Notes: generated by a model from the letters alone, not told the origin. A DNA stretch of 64,000 nucleotides from DASYFG01 sp036498565 (GCA_036498565.1 DASYFG010000004.1:682001-746000), one strand, 5' to 3'; counted from the stretch's first letter, positions 15,934 through 24,746 are shown. Numbers and translations: made by a program.

Positions 15934-16901
15934 CAGTTGCCACCCAAACGGCGACTAGCACCTTGAAGCAAAATTGGACGCGTCAAAAAGTTAATCCGTT
16001 GCATCAAACGCGCGGCTTTGACGGGTTCAACGGCATCACGCGTGGTTGCCAAATGCGTTTCCAATGACGCCAAATCAAAGTTTGAGCTGATAAAGGTCGT
16101 TAATTCATTTTGCATGCGGTATTCCAAAATCATGCCCAGCACGTTGTCACGGAACCATGCGCTCAAATTTTCCGCCCCTAAATCGTCTAAAAACAAAACC
16201 GGCACGGTTTTGGCGCGTTCCAACAAGTTATCCAATGCATCATCGCCACGACCAATCGTACGTTGAATTTCCGTGGCAAACGTCGGCACGTGCAGCATAA
16301 AGACACGCACATTTTGCGCGACCAATTCATTAGCTAATGCGCCCAACAAATACGTTTTCCCAACGCCAAACGTGCCGTATAAATACAAACCGCGGACATA
16401 ATCGCTCGCATTCGGCAACGCTTTTGCAATTTGCCAGACAGCTTCTAATGCTTCGCCCCGGCCAGCATCTTGCGCATTTTCTTTCAAAATTGCGCGCAAG
16501 TCCGCTTTCACCGTCGCTTTGGCGACATGATAAGTCGTCAAATTCTGTGCCTGTTGTTGCTGCAATTGCGTCTGTGCGTCAGGTTGATATTCGACGACGA
16601 CGTAGCCCTTTTGGTTTTGCAAAATTGGGACATAGCCCGGATACAAACCCCGGCCTTCCGCAATGGCGCGCTTTTGGCGAATGAATTCAAATAAATTGCT
16701 CAACGACCGGCTCAACGCGTCCGGCGCCAACTGGTCACCTTCGTCGCGCCAAAAATTTTGCACATCTTCATCAGACGTAATCAATTGCTCAACATCAAAA
16801 TCAGGCGTCTGCGCAAAACGGGGATTTTCTTTAATAAAGGCCTTCAATGCCTCGGCTAAACTTTGCATGGCGTATAAAGTGCGGCGCCCGTTGACCATCA
16901 C
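15933..16901 (-). CDS. dnaI: Helicase loader DnaI
   Basis: Up to 322 residues (GTG 16901), or 311 from ATG 16868 (MQSLAEALKAFIKENPRFAQ), which looks like a normal DnaI N-terminus. N-terminal helicase-interaction domain, then an AAA+ domain with Walker A GTFGVGKTYLLGALANEL (about residue 190), Walker B VPVLFLDDLGAENLSAWFRD and sensor 1 TFISSNFD. It loads the replicative helicase at origins and stalled forks together with DnaB. The start is unclear: the only good ribosome site, AGGAGG at 16924-16929, is followed after 4 nt by GTG and at once by an in-frame TAG, and none of the downstream starts has its own site. Confidence 0.9.
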   Translation of the reverse strand: MMVNGRRTLYAMQSLAEALKAFIKENPRFAQTPDFDVEQLITSDEDVQNFWRDEGDQLAPDALSRSLSNLFEFIRQKRAIAEGRGLYPGYVPILQNQKGYVVVEYQPDAQTQLQQQQAQNLTTYHVAKATVKADLRAILKENAQDAGRGEALEAVWQIAKALPNASDYVRGLYLYGTFGVGKTYLLGALANELVAQNVRVFMLHVPTFATEIQRTIGRGDDALDNLLERAKTVPVLFLDDLGAENLSAWFRDNVLGMILEYRMQNELTTFISSNFDLASLETHLATTRDAVEPVKAARLMQRINFLTRPILLQGASRRLGGN

Positions 16902-16930
16902 GAACAGTGGGCGCTACACGTTTCCTCCTA

Positions 16931-18130
16931 TCATTGCATATCTTCCAAAATCTTACTCAACCGGCTCGTATCAAAGTCGTTTGCCCCAGAATAATCCGGT
17001 TGCTGTTCGACTTTTTGCGGTTTGCGGGTGGCTTTTTTCGGCGTACTGGTTGCGGCTTTGTTGCGTTTGGCAATTAAATCAATGGCTTGTTGTGCCGTTT
17101 GAATGCCTTGCTGGCGCCAATTATTCGCAATCGCTTCGGCCAAATTCAACGTCACGTTCGTTTTACCTTGACCAACCAAAATCTCGTGCGTCAAAATATT
17201 AATCACTTCCGGCGTCAACGCGTGTCTCTCCAAAAGCTGGCTGACCACACGCCGCTCAGCATTTGTTACGAATCCGCCACGTTGTTGTTGGAGCTGTTGA
17301 ATGAATTGCATCGGCGTTAGACTTTGCGCCGCTTGTACCAACGGATTGGCGCTAGCAACCGCCGGTTTCTTTGGTTGTTCAACTGGCGTGACGGTTTGCA
17401 CCCGGCTCAATTGCTGACGGATGGCCGTTTCGTCAATTTGGCGTTTATCAAGGGACAACGTTTGTTGAATAACCATTGCCAAACGCGTTTCGTCAAGTCC
17501 ATAAAGCATGACTTGAGCGGCCAAAAAGGCTTCGTGTTTTTTCAAGTCCGCCCGCGTCAAACCTTGTGCGTGCAGTAATTCGGCGACAATGTCCCAATCA
17601 ACTGACGCGGTAGCCAACGGCGTTGCTTCTTGGACCGCTGTCGTCACTGGCGCGTTTGGCACTTGGAAAATATCGGTGAAACGCGCCGACAAATTCTCAC
17701 CAGCCACTTCCGGCATGGTCAAAAAGCGTTCTTTGAGTGTCTCAAAACGTAATTCACCAATGAATTTTGCCAATAAACCAGCCAAAAGCGGTTCCTTGAA
17801 AAATTCAGGCGCGCTCAGCGGCGCCACAACGACATAAGTCAGCACAGAATCGCTCGTGGCAAATGTTTTCAACAAACCAACCGCTTCGAGCTTTTGCCGA
17901 GCCGCAACAAAATCGGTTAAATTCACGTTCAAGCTGTCCAACAAAAAATTGTGATCATCGCGTGTCGTCGCACGCGCTTCCAAAACCAACAATTGGTACA
18001 ACGCCAACGCCGTTTGCCCAATGAATGGCAAATAAAGCTGCGCGAGCACGGCTGAATCGCCCGTCACGCCAGCTTGAACTCGTATTTGAACCGTTGCTTG
18101 TGGATTTAATTGTGCGCGATTGTCTGCCAT
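16931..18130 (-). CDS. dnaB: Replication initiation and membrane attachment protein DnaB (DnaD/DnaB family)
   Basis: 399 residues. An N-terminal winged-helix-type region (LAQLYLPFIGQTALALYQLL, FVAARQKLEAVGLLKTF) is followed by DnaD/DnaB repeat segments with LTPMQFIQQLQQQRGGFV and LTPEVINILTHEIL. A lysine-rich low-complexity linker (NKAATSTPKKATRKPQK) and a C-terminal patch YSGANDFDTSRLSKILEDMQ follow. Known: in Firmicutes DnaB acts with DnaD and DnaI to load the replicative helicase; it is unrelated to E. coli DnaB. Its start lies 25 nt inside the coaE 3' end, and dnaI follows, the conserved order. Confidence 0.88.
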   Translation of the reverse strand: MADNRAQLNPQATVQIRVQAGVTGDSAVLAQLYLPFIGQTALALYQLLVLEARATTRDDHNFLLDSLNVNLTDFVAARQKLEAVGLLKTFATSDSVLTYVVVAPLSAPEFFKEPLLAGLLAKFIGELRFETLKERFLTMPEVAGENLSARFTDIFQVPNAPVTTAVQEATPLATASVDWDIVAELLHAQGLTRADLKKHEAFLAAQVMLYGLDETRLAMVIQQTLSLDKRQIDETAIRQQLSRVQTVTPVEQPKKPAVASANPLVQAAQSLTPMQFIQQLQQQRGGFVTNAERRVVSQLLERHALTPEVINILTHEILVGQGKTNVTLNLAEAIANNWRQQGIQTAQQAIDLIAKRNKAATSTPKKATRKPQKVEQQPDYSGANDFDTSRLSKILEDMQ

Positions 18131-18708
18131 TTTTGAATGAGCTGCTCCACTTGAGTTCGTAAATTGGCTTTGTCCGCAGTATTGTCCAATACCACGTCAG
18201 CCAGTGCGACTTTTTCTGCTAACGGCATTTGCGCATCAATCCGCGCATTTGCCGCCTTATCTGATAATTGATTACGGGATTTTAACCGCGTAAATTGCTG
18301 TTCGTGTGTGGCATTGACGACGACCACCTCATCGACCTGATGTTGATAATCGCGTTCAAACAATAACGGAATGTCCAAAATCAACAACGGCGTTTTTTGC
18401 ATGCGCCAAAAACTAATTTTGTCCTGCATCGCCGATTGAATCGCGGGCTGCATAATCGCATTGAGCCGATCTAACTCCGATTGACTACCAAACGCAATTT
18501 TCCCTAACGCGGCACGATCCAACTCGCCATTCACAATAATCGCCGGTCCAAACGCTAATTTTAATTTTTCCAAAGTCGGCGTCCCAGGCTCAACCACCTC
18601 ACGCGCCACCAAATCAGCATCCACCACGGGCAAACCTGCCTCACGCAGCCAAGCGCTAACGGTCGATTTCCCAGAAGCAATGCCGCCTGTTAGTCCGATT
18701 GTGTACAT
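18106..18708 (-). CDS. coaE: Dephospho-CoA kinase
   Basis: 200 residues from ATG 18708; the open frame continues to 18771 but has no better start and would run into a palindromic element. P-loop GLTGGIASGKSTVSAWL at the N-terminus, VVDADLVAREVVEPG, and the LID region with DIPLLFERDYQHQVDEVVVV. It phosphorylates dephospho-CoA in the last step of coenzyme A synthesis. It lies in the conserved order mutM-coaE-dnaB-dnaI and overlaps dnaB. Confidence 0.93.
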   Translation of the reverse strand: MYTIGLTGGIASGKSTVSAWLREAGLPVVDADLVAREVVEPGTPTLEKLKLAFGPAIIVNGELDRAALGKIAFGSQSELDRLNAIMQPAIQSAMQDKISFWRMQKTPLLILDIPLLFERDYQHQVDEVVVVNATHEQQFTRLKSRNQLSDKAANARIDAQMPLAEKVALADVVLDNTADKANLRTQVEQLIQKWQTIAHN

Positions 18709-18726
18709 AATTTTTCTTTCTGAAAT

Positions 18727-18849
18727 GTGCTGCAGGGTTCGGAACGCTATGTGTAAGCGGCTATCACGCAAAATCGCTGTACGATTTCACGCGTTAGCCG
18801 CTTACACGACGCTCCCCGTTTTGGCGATGCCAAAACCACCCTTCCGCAC
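18727..18849. repeat. 123-nt nested palindromic element between mutM and coaE
   Basis: Outer arms GTGC..GGGT (18727-18738) and ACCC..GCAC (18838-18849) enclose two hairpins. The first has the perfect 13-bp arms GTGTAAGCGGCTA (18751-18763) and TAGCCGCTTACAC (18795-18807) with an inner AAATCG/CGATTT stem. The second is GTTTTGGC-GAT-GCCAAAAC (18818-18836). No T-run follows the 13-bp hairpin, so it is not a normal terminator. It fills the intergenic gap almost exactly, from 2 nt after the mutM stop. Confidence 0.75.
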
Positions 18850-18850
18850 T

Positions 18851-19678
18851 CTATTTCACCTGGCAATGCGGGCAATAAGTTGTGCCGCGTTGGGCGACTT
18901 TAATTTTAACCATCGGTGTACCACAACGTTCGCAAGGTAAACCGACGCGACCATATGCTTGTAATTCATTTTGGAATTGACCAACTTCGCCAAAAACATT
19001 GCTAAAACTGTGCACCGTGGTGCCATGCTGAGCGGTCGCGCGGGTAATTTCAGCAATGATATTGTCTCGTAGAATAGCAATCTTTTCCGCCGGGATCAAA
19101 TTCGCCGGAGTTTCCGGATGGATTTTTGATAACCATAAAATTTCATCGGCGTAAATATTGCCAATGCCGGCGACATGATTTTGTCCCAACAAGAACGCCT
19201 TGATTGCCTGCTTGCTACGCGCTAATTCAGCAGTTAAATAAGGAACCGATAAATCATCTTCAGTCGGTTCTGGGCCAAGTTCTGCCAAAGCTTTGACAGA
19301 GGTTGTTTCTTCACCCGTTGACACTAAAATCATCCGGCCAAAGCGGCGCGTGTCATTGTAAAACACGACGCGCTCATCCGCCAAAGTAAAAATCACTTCA
19401 GTGTGCTTGTGCGGTGTGGCCGTCAAGGGTTCCACCGAATACTGACCTTCCATGCGCAAATGCGACACAATCGTGCGGCCATTATCCAACCGAAAAAGCA
19501 GATACTTCCCCCGTCGATCAAAGGCGATAAACCGCGCCCCTCGAACACCGGCAATAAAGTCATCCACATCCCCGGTAATCACTTTGGGATACGGCAACTG
19601 CACCTCCGTAACCTGCGCATTCAAAATTAACTTTTCAAGCCCCCGACGGACTGTTTCCACTTCTGGCAATTCTGGCAC
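18851..19678 (-). CDS. mutM: Formamidopyrimidine-DNA glycosylase (Fpg/MutM)
   Basis: 275 residues from GTG 19678 behind AAAGGGG. The mature N-terminus PELPEVETVRRGLEKL carries the catalytic proline and glutamate. H2TH region with LLGQNHVAGIGNIYADEILW. The C-terminal zinc finger is CERCGTPMVKIKVAQRGTTY followed by CPHC. It excises oxidised purines such as 8-oxoguanine and nicks the abasic site. It heads the mutM-coaE-dnaB-dnaI run on the minus strand. A GTG start is required because the next residue must be the catalytic Pro. Confidence 0.95.
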   Translation of the reverse strand: MPELPEVETVRRGLEKLILNAQVTEVQLPYPKVITGDVDDFIAGVRGARFIAFDRRGKYLLFRLDNGRTIVSHLRMEGQYSVEPLTATPHKHTEVIFTLADERVVFYNDTRRFGRMILVSTGEETTSVKALAELGPEPTEDDLSVPYLTAELARSKQAIKAFLLGQNHVAGIGNIYADEILWLSKIHPETPANLIPAEKIAILRDNIIAEITRATAQHGTTVHSFSNVFGEVGQFQNELQAYGRVGLPCERCGTPMVKIKVAQRGTTYCPHCQVK

Positions 19679-19761
19679 AGCGCTACCCCTTTGTTTCTTG
19701 TTCTGACTCTATTTTACACTAAAATGCAACTGACTCACATTAAAATACGACTTCAGCCCAC

Positions 19762-19788
19762 AAAAAAATGCACTTACTGTGCATTTTT
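19762..19788 (-). terminator. Terminator at the left end of the glycopolymer locus
   Basis: Minus strand AAAAATGCAC-AGTAA-GTGCATTTTTTT. The loop contains the stop codon of the glycerophosphotransferase gene. It marks the border with the mutM operon. Confidence 0.8.
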
Positions 19789-20904
19789 AATAATATCTTT
19801 CAAAGTAATCAACGCCTCATCAGGTTGATGATCATTATATTGTTGAAGCAGTTGCTCCACATTGGCTTGGTCATACGGTTGCACAAGCAACTCCCACAAC
19901 TCTTGTTCACTGTGTGCAACCGGCAAATTGGTATCTTCACCAGCTAAATACAAACCCCGCTTCAGCTTATATTCATCAATATCAGGCTGAAACAGATAAA
20001 TTGGTTTTTCTAATGCCGCATAATCAAAAATCACACTAGAATAGTCAGTGACTAACATATCCGCAATCGCAAAGAGTTTATACAACGATTTACGATTCAC
20101 TAACTCCAAGTTTACAGGTTGGTTATCCGTATCAAAATAGTGTCCACGATATAACACCGTATAATGTTCAGCGAGTTGCTCCAAGAAACCTATAGAAAAA
20201 TTCGTTGCCACAGTTGGCTGATAACTACGAAATGTTGGCACATACAGCAAAATTGGTTTGTCGCCACTAATGCCAAATTCCCTCAATAGTTCTTCTCGCC
20301 CTTTCTTCGCACGGCGAATCACAATTCGTTTACGAAGTTGGCCAACATTTAAAATGTGTTTGGTTTGTGGGAAAATACGCTTAAATTTTTCTGCATCATA
20401 TTGACCATAGGTGAATAAATAGTCGAATTGTGCATGTTTATACCAATAGCGAACTAACGGTGCCAATCCTTTTTCATCGCGTCCTAGCGTTTTCATGGGA
20501 ATACCATGCCAGAATTGAATATAAATATTGCGGGGGTGCTTAAATGGCACCAAGCGCTCAATACTGGAATTAGCAATCCAATACCGTGATTTTAACAATT
20601 CTAAGAAAAATAACGGTGAGTTTGAGTTGACCTTATGCGCCGCATCGACTTGTGGAAATTTATCCGGTTCATTAAACGCCCAAAAAAATTCAAAATTTGC
20701 AAATGCCGAATCATCTTTCAACGCTAAATACGCTTCTTTTGGCGTATCTGAATATTGACGACCGCTATATGACATAAATAAAATGCGATTTTCTTGTGGT
20801 TTGACAAATAATTGCAGTATTTTAATGACAGCAAAAACAACAACAAAATAAACTCGTCCAACGAATTTTGCATTCTTTATCCAACTTTTCGCACGCTGAT
20901 TCAT
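19774..20904 (-). CDS. CDP-glycerol glycerophosphotransferase family protein (TagB/TagF-type, WHG class)
   Basis: 376 residues from ATG 20904, with GGGAG 5 nt upstream. N-terminal hydrophobic segment (VGRVYFVVVFAVIKILQLFV) that may anchor it to the membrane. Catalytic domain (Glyphos_transf) with IQFWHGIPMKTLGR and ADMLVTDYSSVIFDYAALEK; the His and the DYSS motif are conserved in TagB/TagF. Such enzymes transfer glycerol-phosphate (or a related polyol-phosphate) from the CDP-polyol to a lipid-linked acceptor at the inner membrane face. It is the compact form without an extra N-terminal domain. Acceptor unknown. It is the last gene of the locus and has its own candidate promoter. Confidence 0.82.
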   Translation of the reverse strand: MNQRAKSWIKNAKFVGRVYFVVVFAVIKILQLFVKPQENRILFMSYSGRQYSDTPKEAYLALKDDSAFANFEFFWAFNEPDKFPQVDAAHKVNSNSPLFFLELLKSRYWIANSSIERLVPFKHPRNIYIQFWHGIPMKTLGRDEKGLAPLVRYWYKHAQFDYLFTYGQYDAEKFKRIFPQTKHILNVGQLRKRIVIRRAKKGREELLREFGISGDKPILLYVPTFRSYQPTVATNFSIGFLEQLAEHYTVLYRGHYFDTDNQPVNLELVNRKSLYKLFAIADMLVTDYSSVIFDYAALEKPIYLFQPDIDEYKLKRGLYLAGEDTNLPVAHSEQELWELLVQPYDQANVEQLLQQYNDHQPDEALITLKDIIKNAQ

Positions 20905-20944
20905 ACAGTCTCCCAAGACCTTATCATAAGATAAATATATGTTT

Positions 20945-20950
20945 ATTATA
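20945..20950 (-). promoter_or_regulatory. Possible -10 box of the terminal glycerophosphotransferase gene
   Basis: Minus strand TATAAT about 40 nt before the start; the region 17 nt upstream (TTCTTT-like) is a poor -35. Confidence 0.35.
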
Positions 20951-20988
20951 CACAGGGATTTTTAGAAAAGAAAGCTGTTATTTAATTC

Positions 20989-22284
20989 TTATCTTTTAAT
21001 AATAGCGGTTTTTCGATGTAACTGATCTACTGCAATACTTGAACTACCTGTCACAATTTTCTGATGTGAATTAAGTAATATATTTTGGCTCACCACTATA
21101 TTAATTTTACCTACCTGGCTCGTTTTTGTTGATGTTCGAACTAATACATAAGGTGTTGCATGCAAACTCATGATTTTATTTTTAGAAATAGTAACCTTAT
21201 GAGTCGGCGATGTTTTATCACTAGTGTAAAAACTCATCGCATATTGAGCACGATTCAGCAAAAAATAATTATTAGCTATCAGCATATTTTGCACAGCATT
21301 GAAATGAAGCGCACCTTGATAATTATTCTTTTCTTTTTTATTCTGCATGACCGGGCCACCGACAGGATCAATCACCCGATTATTTTCAAATATAATATTT
21401 TGACTGGCCATCTTTTTCTTAGGATCGTATCCATGTTGTCCCAATGGATTTTGAGCGCTAGTGATTTGCTTTCCGCTAACGACATTAGGTAAAAAACTCG
21501 ACTGTCTAATTTGAACATTGCTTGTAACGGCTGACTGGCGATGTTTAAAAGTTAGAGGTGAAACTTTTTGCCAAATTTCACGTTCAAATCGTGATAAGGA
21601 GCCTTTACTATTCGTATCCAATTGGACGGCCTCTGCTTTATACTGATGGGCATTATCCGTTAAATCTTTTTTGGTTAGTTGTCGATTTCCATAACCAATG
21701 AATTTCATATTTTGTATCAAAACACCGCTAGTTGCATTCAAATCGAACGCATGATTGCCAAATGCCGTGGTGTTCTCCAAAGTGAGATTTATAAACTTAT
21801 TATTTTTCCCCTCTACCAAAGTGAAGTGTGCCGTGTTTTTATCACCATCTCCGCTTATCACACCACCATTCCATTCAAAGTTAGTGACGCCACTCGTTTC
21901 ATTGGTAGTTGGAATACCAAGAAAAACAACATTTCCTTTAACACTAAGTTCGGTTTTTTCTGCATGAATGGTTGTATTACTTGGTAATAGAAAAACTGTT
22001 TTTTGCTGACTTTCACCCAGCGTGTATTTCCCTTGCGGCAAATAAATATTCACTTTTTTATTTTGACTATTTTTTTGTTGCGCATTACTTAATAATTTCT
22101 GCAAAGCCAACGCATTTTGGCTACCCGATTGCTGTGGTTCGAGTTGCTTAATATTAGGTTGCGCAACTTTTAGCTGTAACGGAAATTGGGATTCTTGAAC
22201 AGACTGCTGCTTTTCAGGTTGAAAAACAATAATAGTGCCTAGTAAGACGCCAACAAATATTCTGACAACAAATTTAATTATCAC
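20989..22284 (-). CDS. Secreted or membrane-anchored parallel beta-helix protein
   Basis: About 431 residues. A hydrophobic N-terminal segment (FVVRIFVGVLLGTIIVF) acts as signal or anchor. A Gln/Ser-rich linker follows, then a right-handed beta-helix of the pectate-lyase/NosD type: NKKVNIYLPQGKYTL, NNKFINLTLENTTAFGNHAF, SQNIIFENNRVIDPVGGPV, QNMLIANNYFLLNRAQYAMS. Known: this fold occurs in polysaccharide lyases, hydrolases and epimerases; no family-specific catalytic residues could be assigned. Its place inside the glycopolymer locus suggests it trims or remodels the polymer. Start problem: GTG 22284 is only 1 nt from the strong GGAGG (22286-22290), while an ATT codon at 22278 has ideal 7-nt spacing. 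No other ATG/GTG/TTG occurs in the first 20 codons. Confidence 0.72.
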   Translation of the reverse strand: MIIKFVVRIFVGVLLGTIIVFQPEKQQSVQESQFPLQLKVAQPNIKQLEPQQSGSQNALALQKLLSNAQQKNSQNKKVNIYLPQGKYTLGESQQKTVFLLPSNTTIHAEKTELSVKGNVVFLGIPTTNETSGVTNFEWNGGVISGDGDKNTAHFTLVEGKNNKFINLTLENTTAFGNHAFDLNATSGVLIQNMKFIGYGNRQLTKKDLTDNAHQYKAEAVQLDTNSKGSLSRFEREIWQKVSPLTFKHRQSAVTSNVQIRQSSFLPNVVSGKQITSAQNPLGQHGYDPKKKMASQNIIFENNRVIDPVGGPVMQNKKEKNNYQGALHFNAVQNMLIANNYFLLNRAQYAMSFYTSDKTSPTHKVTISKNKIMSLHATPYVLVRTSTKTSQVGKINIVVSQNILLNSHQKIVTGSSSIAVDQLHRKTAIIKR

Positions 22285-22317
22285 ACCTCCGTAATCATAT
22301 CTTATCTACAAATATTC

Positions 22318-22344
22318 AAAAAAAGCATCTCACACGAGATGCTT
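22318..22344 (-). terminator. Terminator after the tagHG-glycerophosphotransferase operon
   Basis: Minus strand AAGCATCTC-GTGT-GAGATGCTT followed by a T-run, directly after the stop codon of the 519-residue glycerophosphotransferase. Confidence 0.8.
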
Positions 22345-22345
22345 A

Positions 22346-23905
22346 TCATTTGAAATATTTTAACACTTTTTTGATGTTTCGCCAACGGACCTGCATCGGA
22401 ATCTTAGGTGACATATCTTTGATTGCCTCAAACACACGTTCACTATTTCGATCATCCTCATATTTGAAATAGGATTTCTTGCGCGCCTGCTCAGTGGCTG
22501 TCAAGTAATATTGATGATCTGCAATCGTTTGCAAATTAGTCAATATATCATTGCCAATCAATTGACCAAACGGCACATCCGCCTCCATATACATCCCGAC
22601 TTTGTCGTTATACTGTTCAAGGTCAAAGCGGTCAAATAATACTGGAATATCGCGATAATATGCTTCCCAAGCCAAGGATGAATAGTCTGTCACTAAAACA
22701 GCAATTCTACCAAGTAACTCACGTAAGGGTGTCTCATCACCGACAATGTTAATGGCATCCAACTCCCATTTTGGCATCATTTTAGCCACTTTTGGATGTA
22801 GCACGACAGAAATCTGTTTCTTTTGTGCCTTAGCCCAAACTTGCAGCTGTGGTGACGTCACTTGCGCGACAATATGTTGATAGTAGGCACTTTCCTTCAT
22901 CGCTTCTTCCGAAACATCGTCAAGCCATGGACGCCAAGTGTAGAAGAAAAGAATCGTGTCACGCTCTTCTACTTTTGAAGGCTGCACACCATCCCAACGT
23001 GTCAGCCCCGTAACCGGAATACGCTCATTTGGATACTGCAAGTAGGTGTGAATGATTTCCTTTTCAATATCAGACGATGCAATGAAAAGCAACGGCGCTG
23101 ATATACTTGATGCAAAGAAAAATTTATCTAACTTCTTAAATCCCAACACACCATGCTGTAAAAAAATTAACGGACGTAATCGCACTAAGTTAGGAATAAT
23201 TCCCACGTTATGTCGCCAAAAATAAGCATGAGCATTACTATCAGAACTGACAAAAAATTTGGACCGATGTAGTAAATACAAATGCTGAAATGATCCAAAT
23301 CGCGTAATTGATTTGCTAAATGACGTCATACTTTCCCAATCTGGGGAGTGTTCATCTAGCAAAAAATACACACGTTGCTGTGGCTGATGGACACGTAAGT
23401 ATTTAAAAAAACTAGCTCCCGCGTCTTGCGCCCTTGATCCAAATTTTTCAAAAACTAACCATGGCCGATTAAAAGGCCAAAAAATATTCATTAAGACAGC
23501 AGCTAACAAAGCAACATATTGCATCCAAACATGTTTTTTCTCAAAACCGTTATTTGGCCGATAAGAGAAACTTAAATCGCCACCCTTGGCAGCATAAGCA
23601 TATGCTTTATATTCACCATCAGTATGGACATCTAGTTGGTGCAACCTACCGAGAATTTTCCATAACTTTGTTAGTCTAACCCGTTTTGGCGTCTCTTCTC
23701 CAGGTAGATTAGCAAACATATCCCAATACGTCACCTGCCAAGGAAAATGATCAGCATCCAGTTTCCACGTTGCCTTATTTAGACGTTCTAGCTCAAAAGT
23801 AGTGCCAGTTAGGCGATGCCTGATCATTAAACTTTCGGCAAGCTGCCCACTATGTTGTTTAATAAATACTTGGTTTGATTTAATTTTCAAAGCAAAAGTT
23901 GCCAA
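22346..23905 (-). CDS. CDP-glycerol glycerophosphotransferase family protein (TagF-like, QHG class)
   Basis: 519 residues. The likely start is TTG 23905, 12 nt after AAGGA; no ATG is available near it. An N-terminal domain (1-115) of beta type matches the accessory domain of the long TagF-like proteins of this locus. It is followed by a hydrophobic helix (WMQYVALLAAVLMNIFWPF) and the catalytic domain with IFLQHGVLGFKKL and VLVTDYSSLAWEAYYRDIPV. The class replaces WHGTPxK by QHGVxGxK. It should act on polyol-phosphate polymer assembly. It is the third gene of the tagH-tagG unit, so its product is probably exported by that ABC transporter. The C-terminus is basic (VRWRNIKKVLKYFK). Confidence 0.78.
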   Translation of the reverse strand: MATFALKIKSNQVFIKQHSGQLAESLMIRHRLTGTTFELERLNKATWKLDADHFPWQVTYWDMFANLPGEETPKRVRLTKLWKILGRLHQLDVHTDGEYKAYAYAAKGGDLSFSYRPNNGFEKKHVWMQYVALLAAVLMNIFWPFNRPWLVFEKFGSRAQDAGASFFKYLRVHQPQQRVYFLLDEHSPDWESMTSFSKSITRFGSFQHLYLLHRSKFFVSSDSNAHAYFWRHNVGIIPNLVRLRPLIFLQHGVLGFKKLDKFFFASSISAPLLFIASSDIEKEIIHTYLQYPNERIPVTGLTRWDGVQPSKVEERDTILFFYTWRPWLDDVSEEAMKESAYYQHIVAQVTSPQLQVWAKAQKKQISVVLHPKVAKMMPKWELDAINIVGDETPLRELLGRIAVLVTDYSSLAWEAYYRDIPVLFDRFDLEQYNDKVGMYMEADVPFGQLIGNDILTNLQTIADHQYYLTATEQARKKSYFKYEDDRNSERVFEAIKDMSPKIPMQVRWRNIKKVLKYFK

Positions 23906-23927
23906 TATAATATTTTTCCTTGCTCAA

Positions 23928-24746
23928 TTAAATATATTCAACGAAATTTTGTTTAAATTTCTCGTGCAAATGTGCACCCCACAACCAAACAATCAGTGTA
24001 ACGGACCAAAAAATAATGGTTGTCGGCTGCCATATGATGTCCATTAAAGAAACATTTTTCATGTAAAAAGCTCTAAACGATTCAATTAAGTAGTAAATTG
24101 GATTCAATCGTAGGATAACGCCAATTGCGTTATGCAAACCGTTTAAATTGATAATAACGCCAGACATAAACAAAGTGACACGCATGATAAAGCTAATCAG
24201 GGCACTGACATCAGGTACTAACACAACAATCGTCGAAAGTAACAACGCGACGCCATACACGAAGAGATGCATCGCAATCAACACGTAAAGTAGTCCTACG
24301 ATATTAAAGTGTAACTGAAAATGAAAATAAGCCGCAGCACCAATTGCCAATAACCACAAGACAATTAATGTCCAAATGTTAGAAAGAATTGAAATGGTTG
24401 GTAAAGTGCTTAAAGGAAACTTCATCTTACTTACTAGTCCTACTTGAGATCGGATTGAATTACTTCCTTTTGAAATACCTTCTTGCATGTAGAAGAATAA
24501 CGCCATACCACCAAATAACCAAACTGCAAAATAGCCAGTATGCGTAGTTCCCAATTCATGAGAGCCTCTCAGACCCAATCCGAACAGCACAAAGTAGACC
24601 ATCATTTGAAGAATCGGATTTAAAATTTTCCAAGCCAACCCTAAATAATGATTCTGGTACATACTTTGATCACCATAGCGAATCATGCGAATAATCAAAG
24701 AAAAGTTTTGAAGTTGTTCCATAAGTATTTTAAACGCTTTTTTCAT
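23928..24746 (-). CDS. tagG: TagG-like ABC-2 permease (first teichoic-acid exporter)
   Basis: 272 residues from ATG 24746 (AAAGGAG 10 nt upstream; TTG 24752 is also possible). Six hydrophobic segments. The N-terminal cytoplasmic part reads YGDQSMYQNHYLGLAWKILN, typical of O-antigen/teichoic-acid ABC-2 permeases, followed by MMVYFVLFGLGLRGS. A late segment reads LNGLHNAIGVILRLNPIYYLIESFRAFYM. Forms with TagH the channel that flips the undecaprenol-linked polymer outward. It lies 21 nt after tagH. A second, clearly different TagGH pair lies at 51.8-53.6 kb. Confidence 0.86.
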   Translation of the reverse strand: MKKAFKILMEQLQNFSLIIRMIRYGDQSMYQNHYLGLAWKILNPILQMMVYFVLFGLGLRGSHELGTTHTGYFAVWLFGGMALFFYMQEGISKGSNSIRSQVGLVSKMKFPLSTLPTISILSNIWTLIVLWLLAIGAAAYFHFQLHFNIVGLLYVLIAMHLFVYGVALLLSTIVVLVPDVSALISFIMRVTLFMSGVIINLNGLHNAIGVILRLNPIYYLIESFRAFYMKNVSLMDIIWQPTTIIFWSVTLIVWLWGAHLHEKFKQNFVEYI

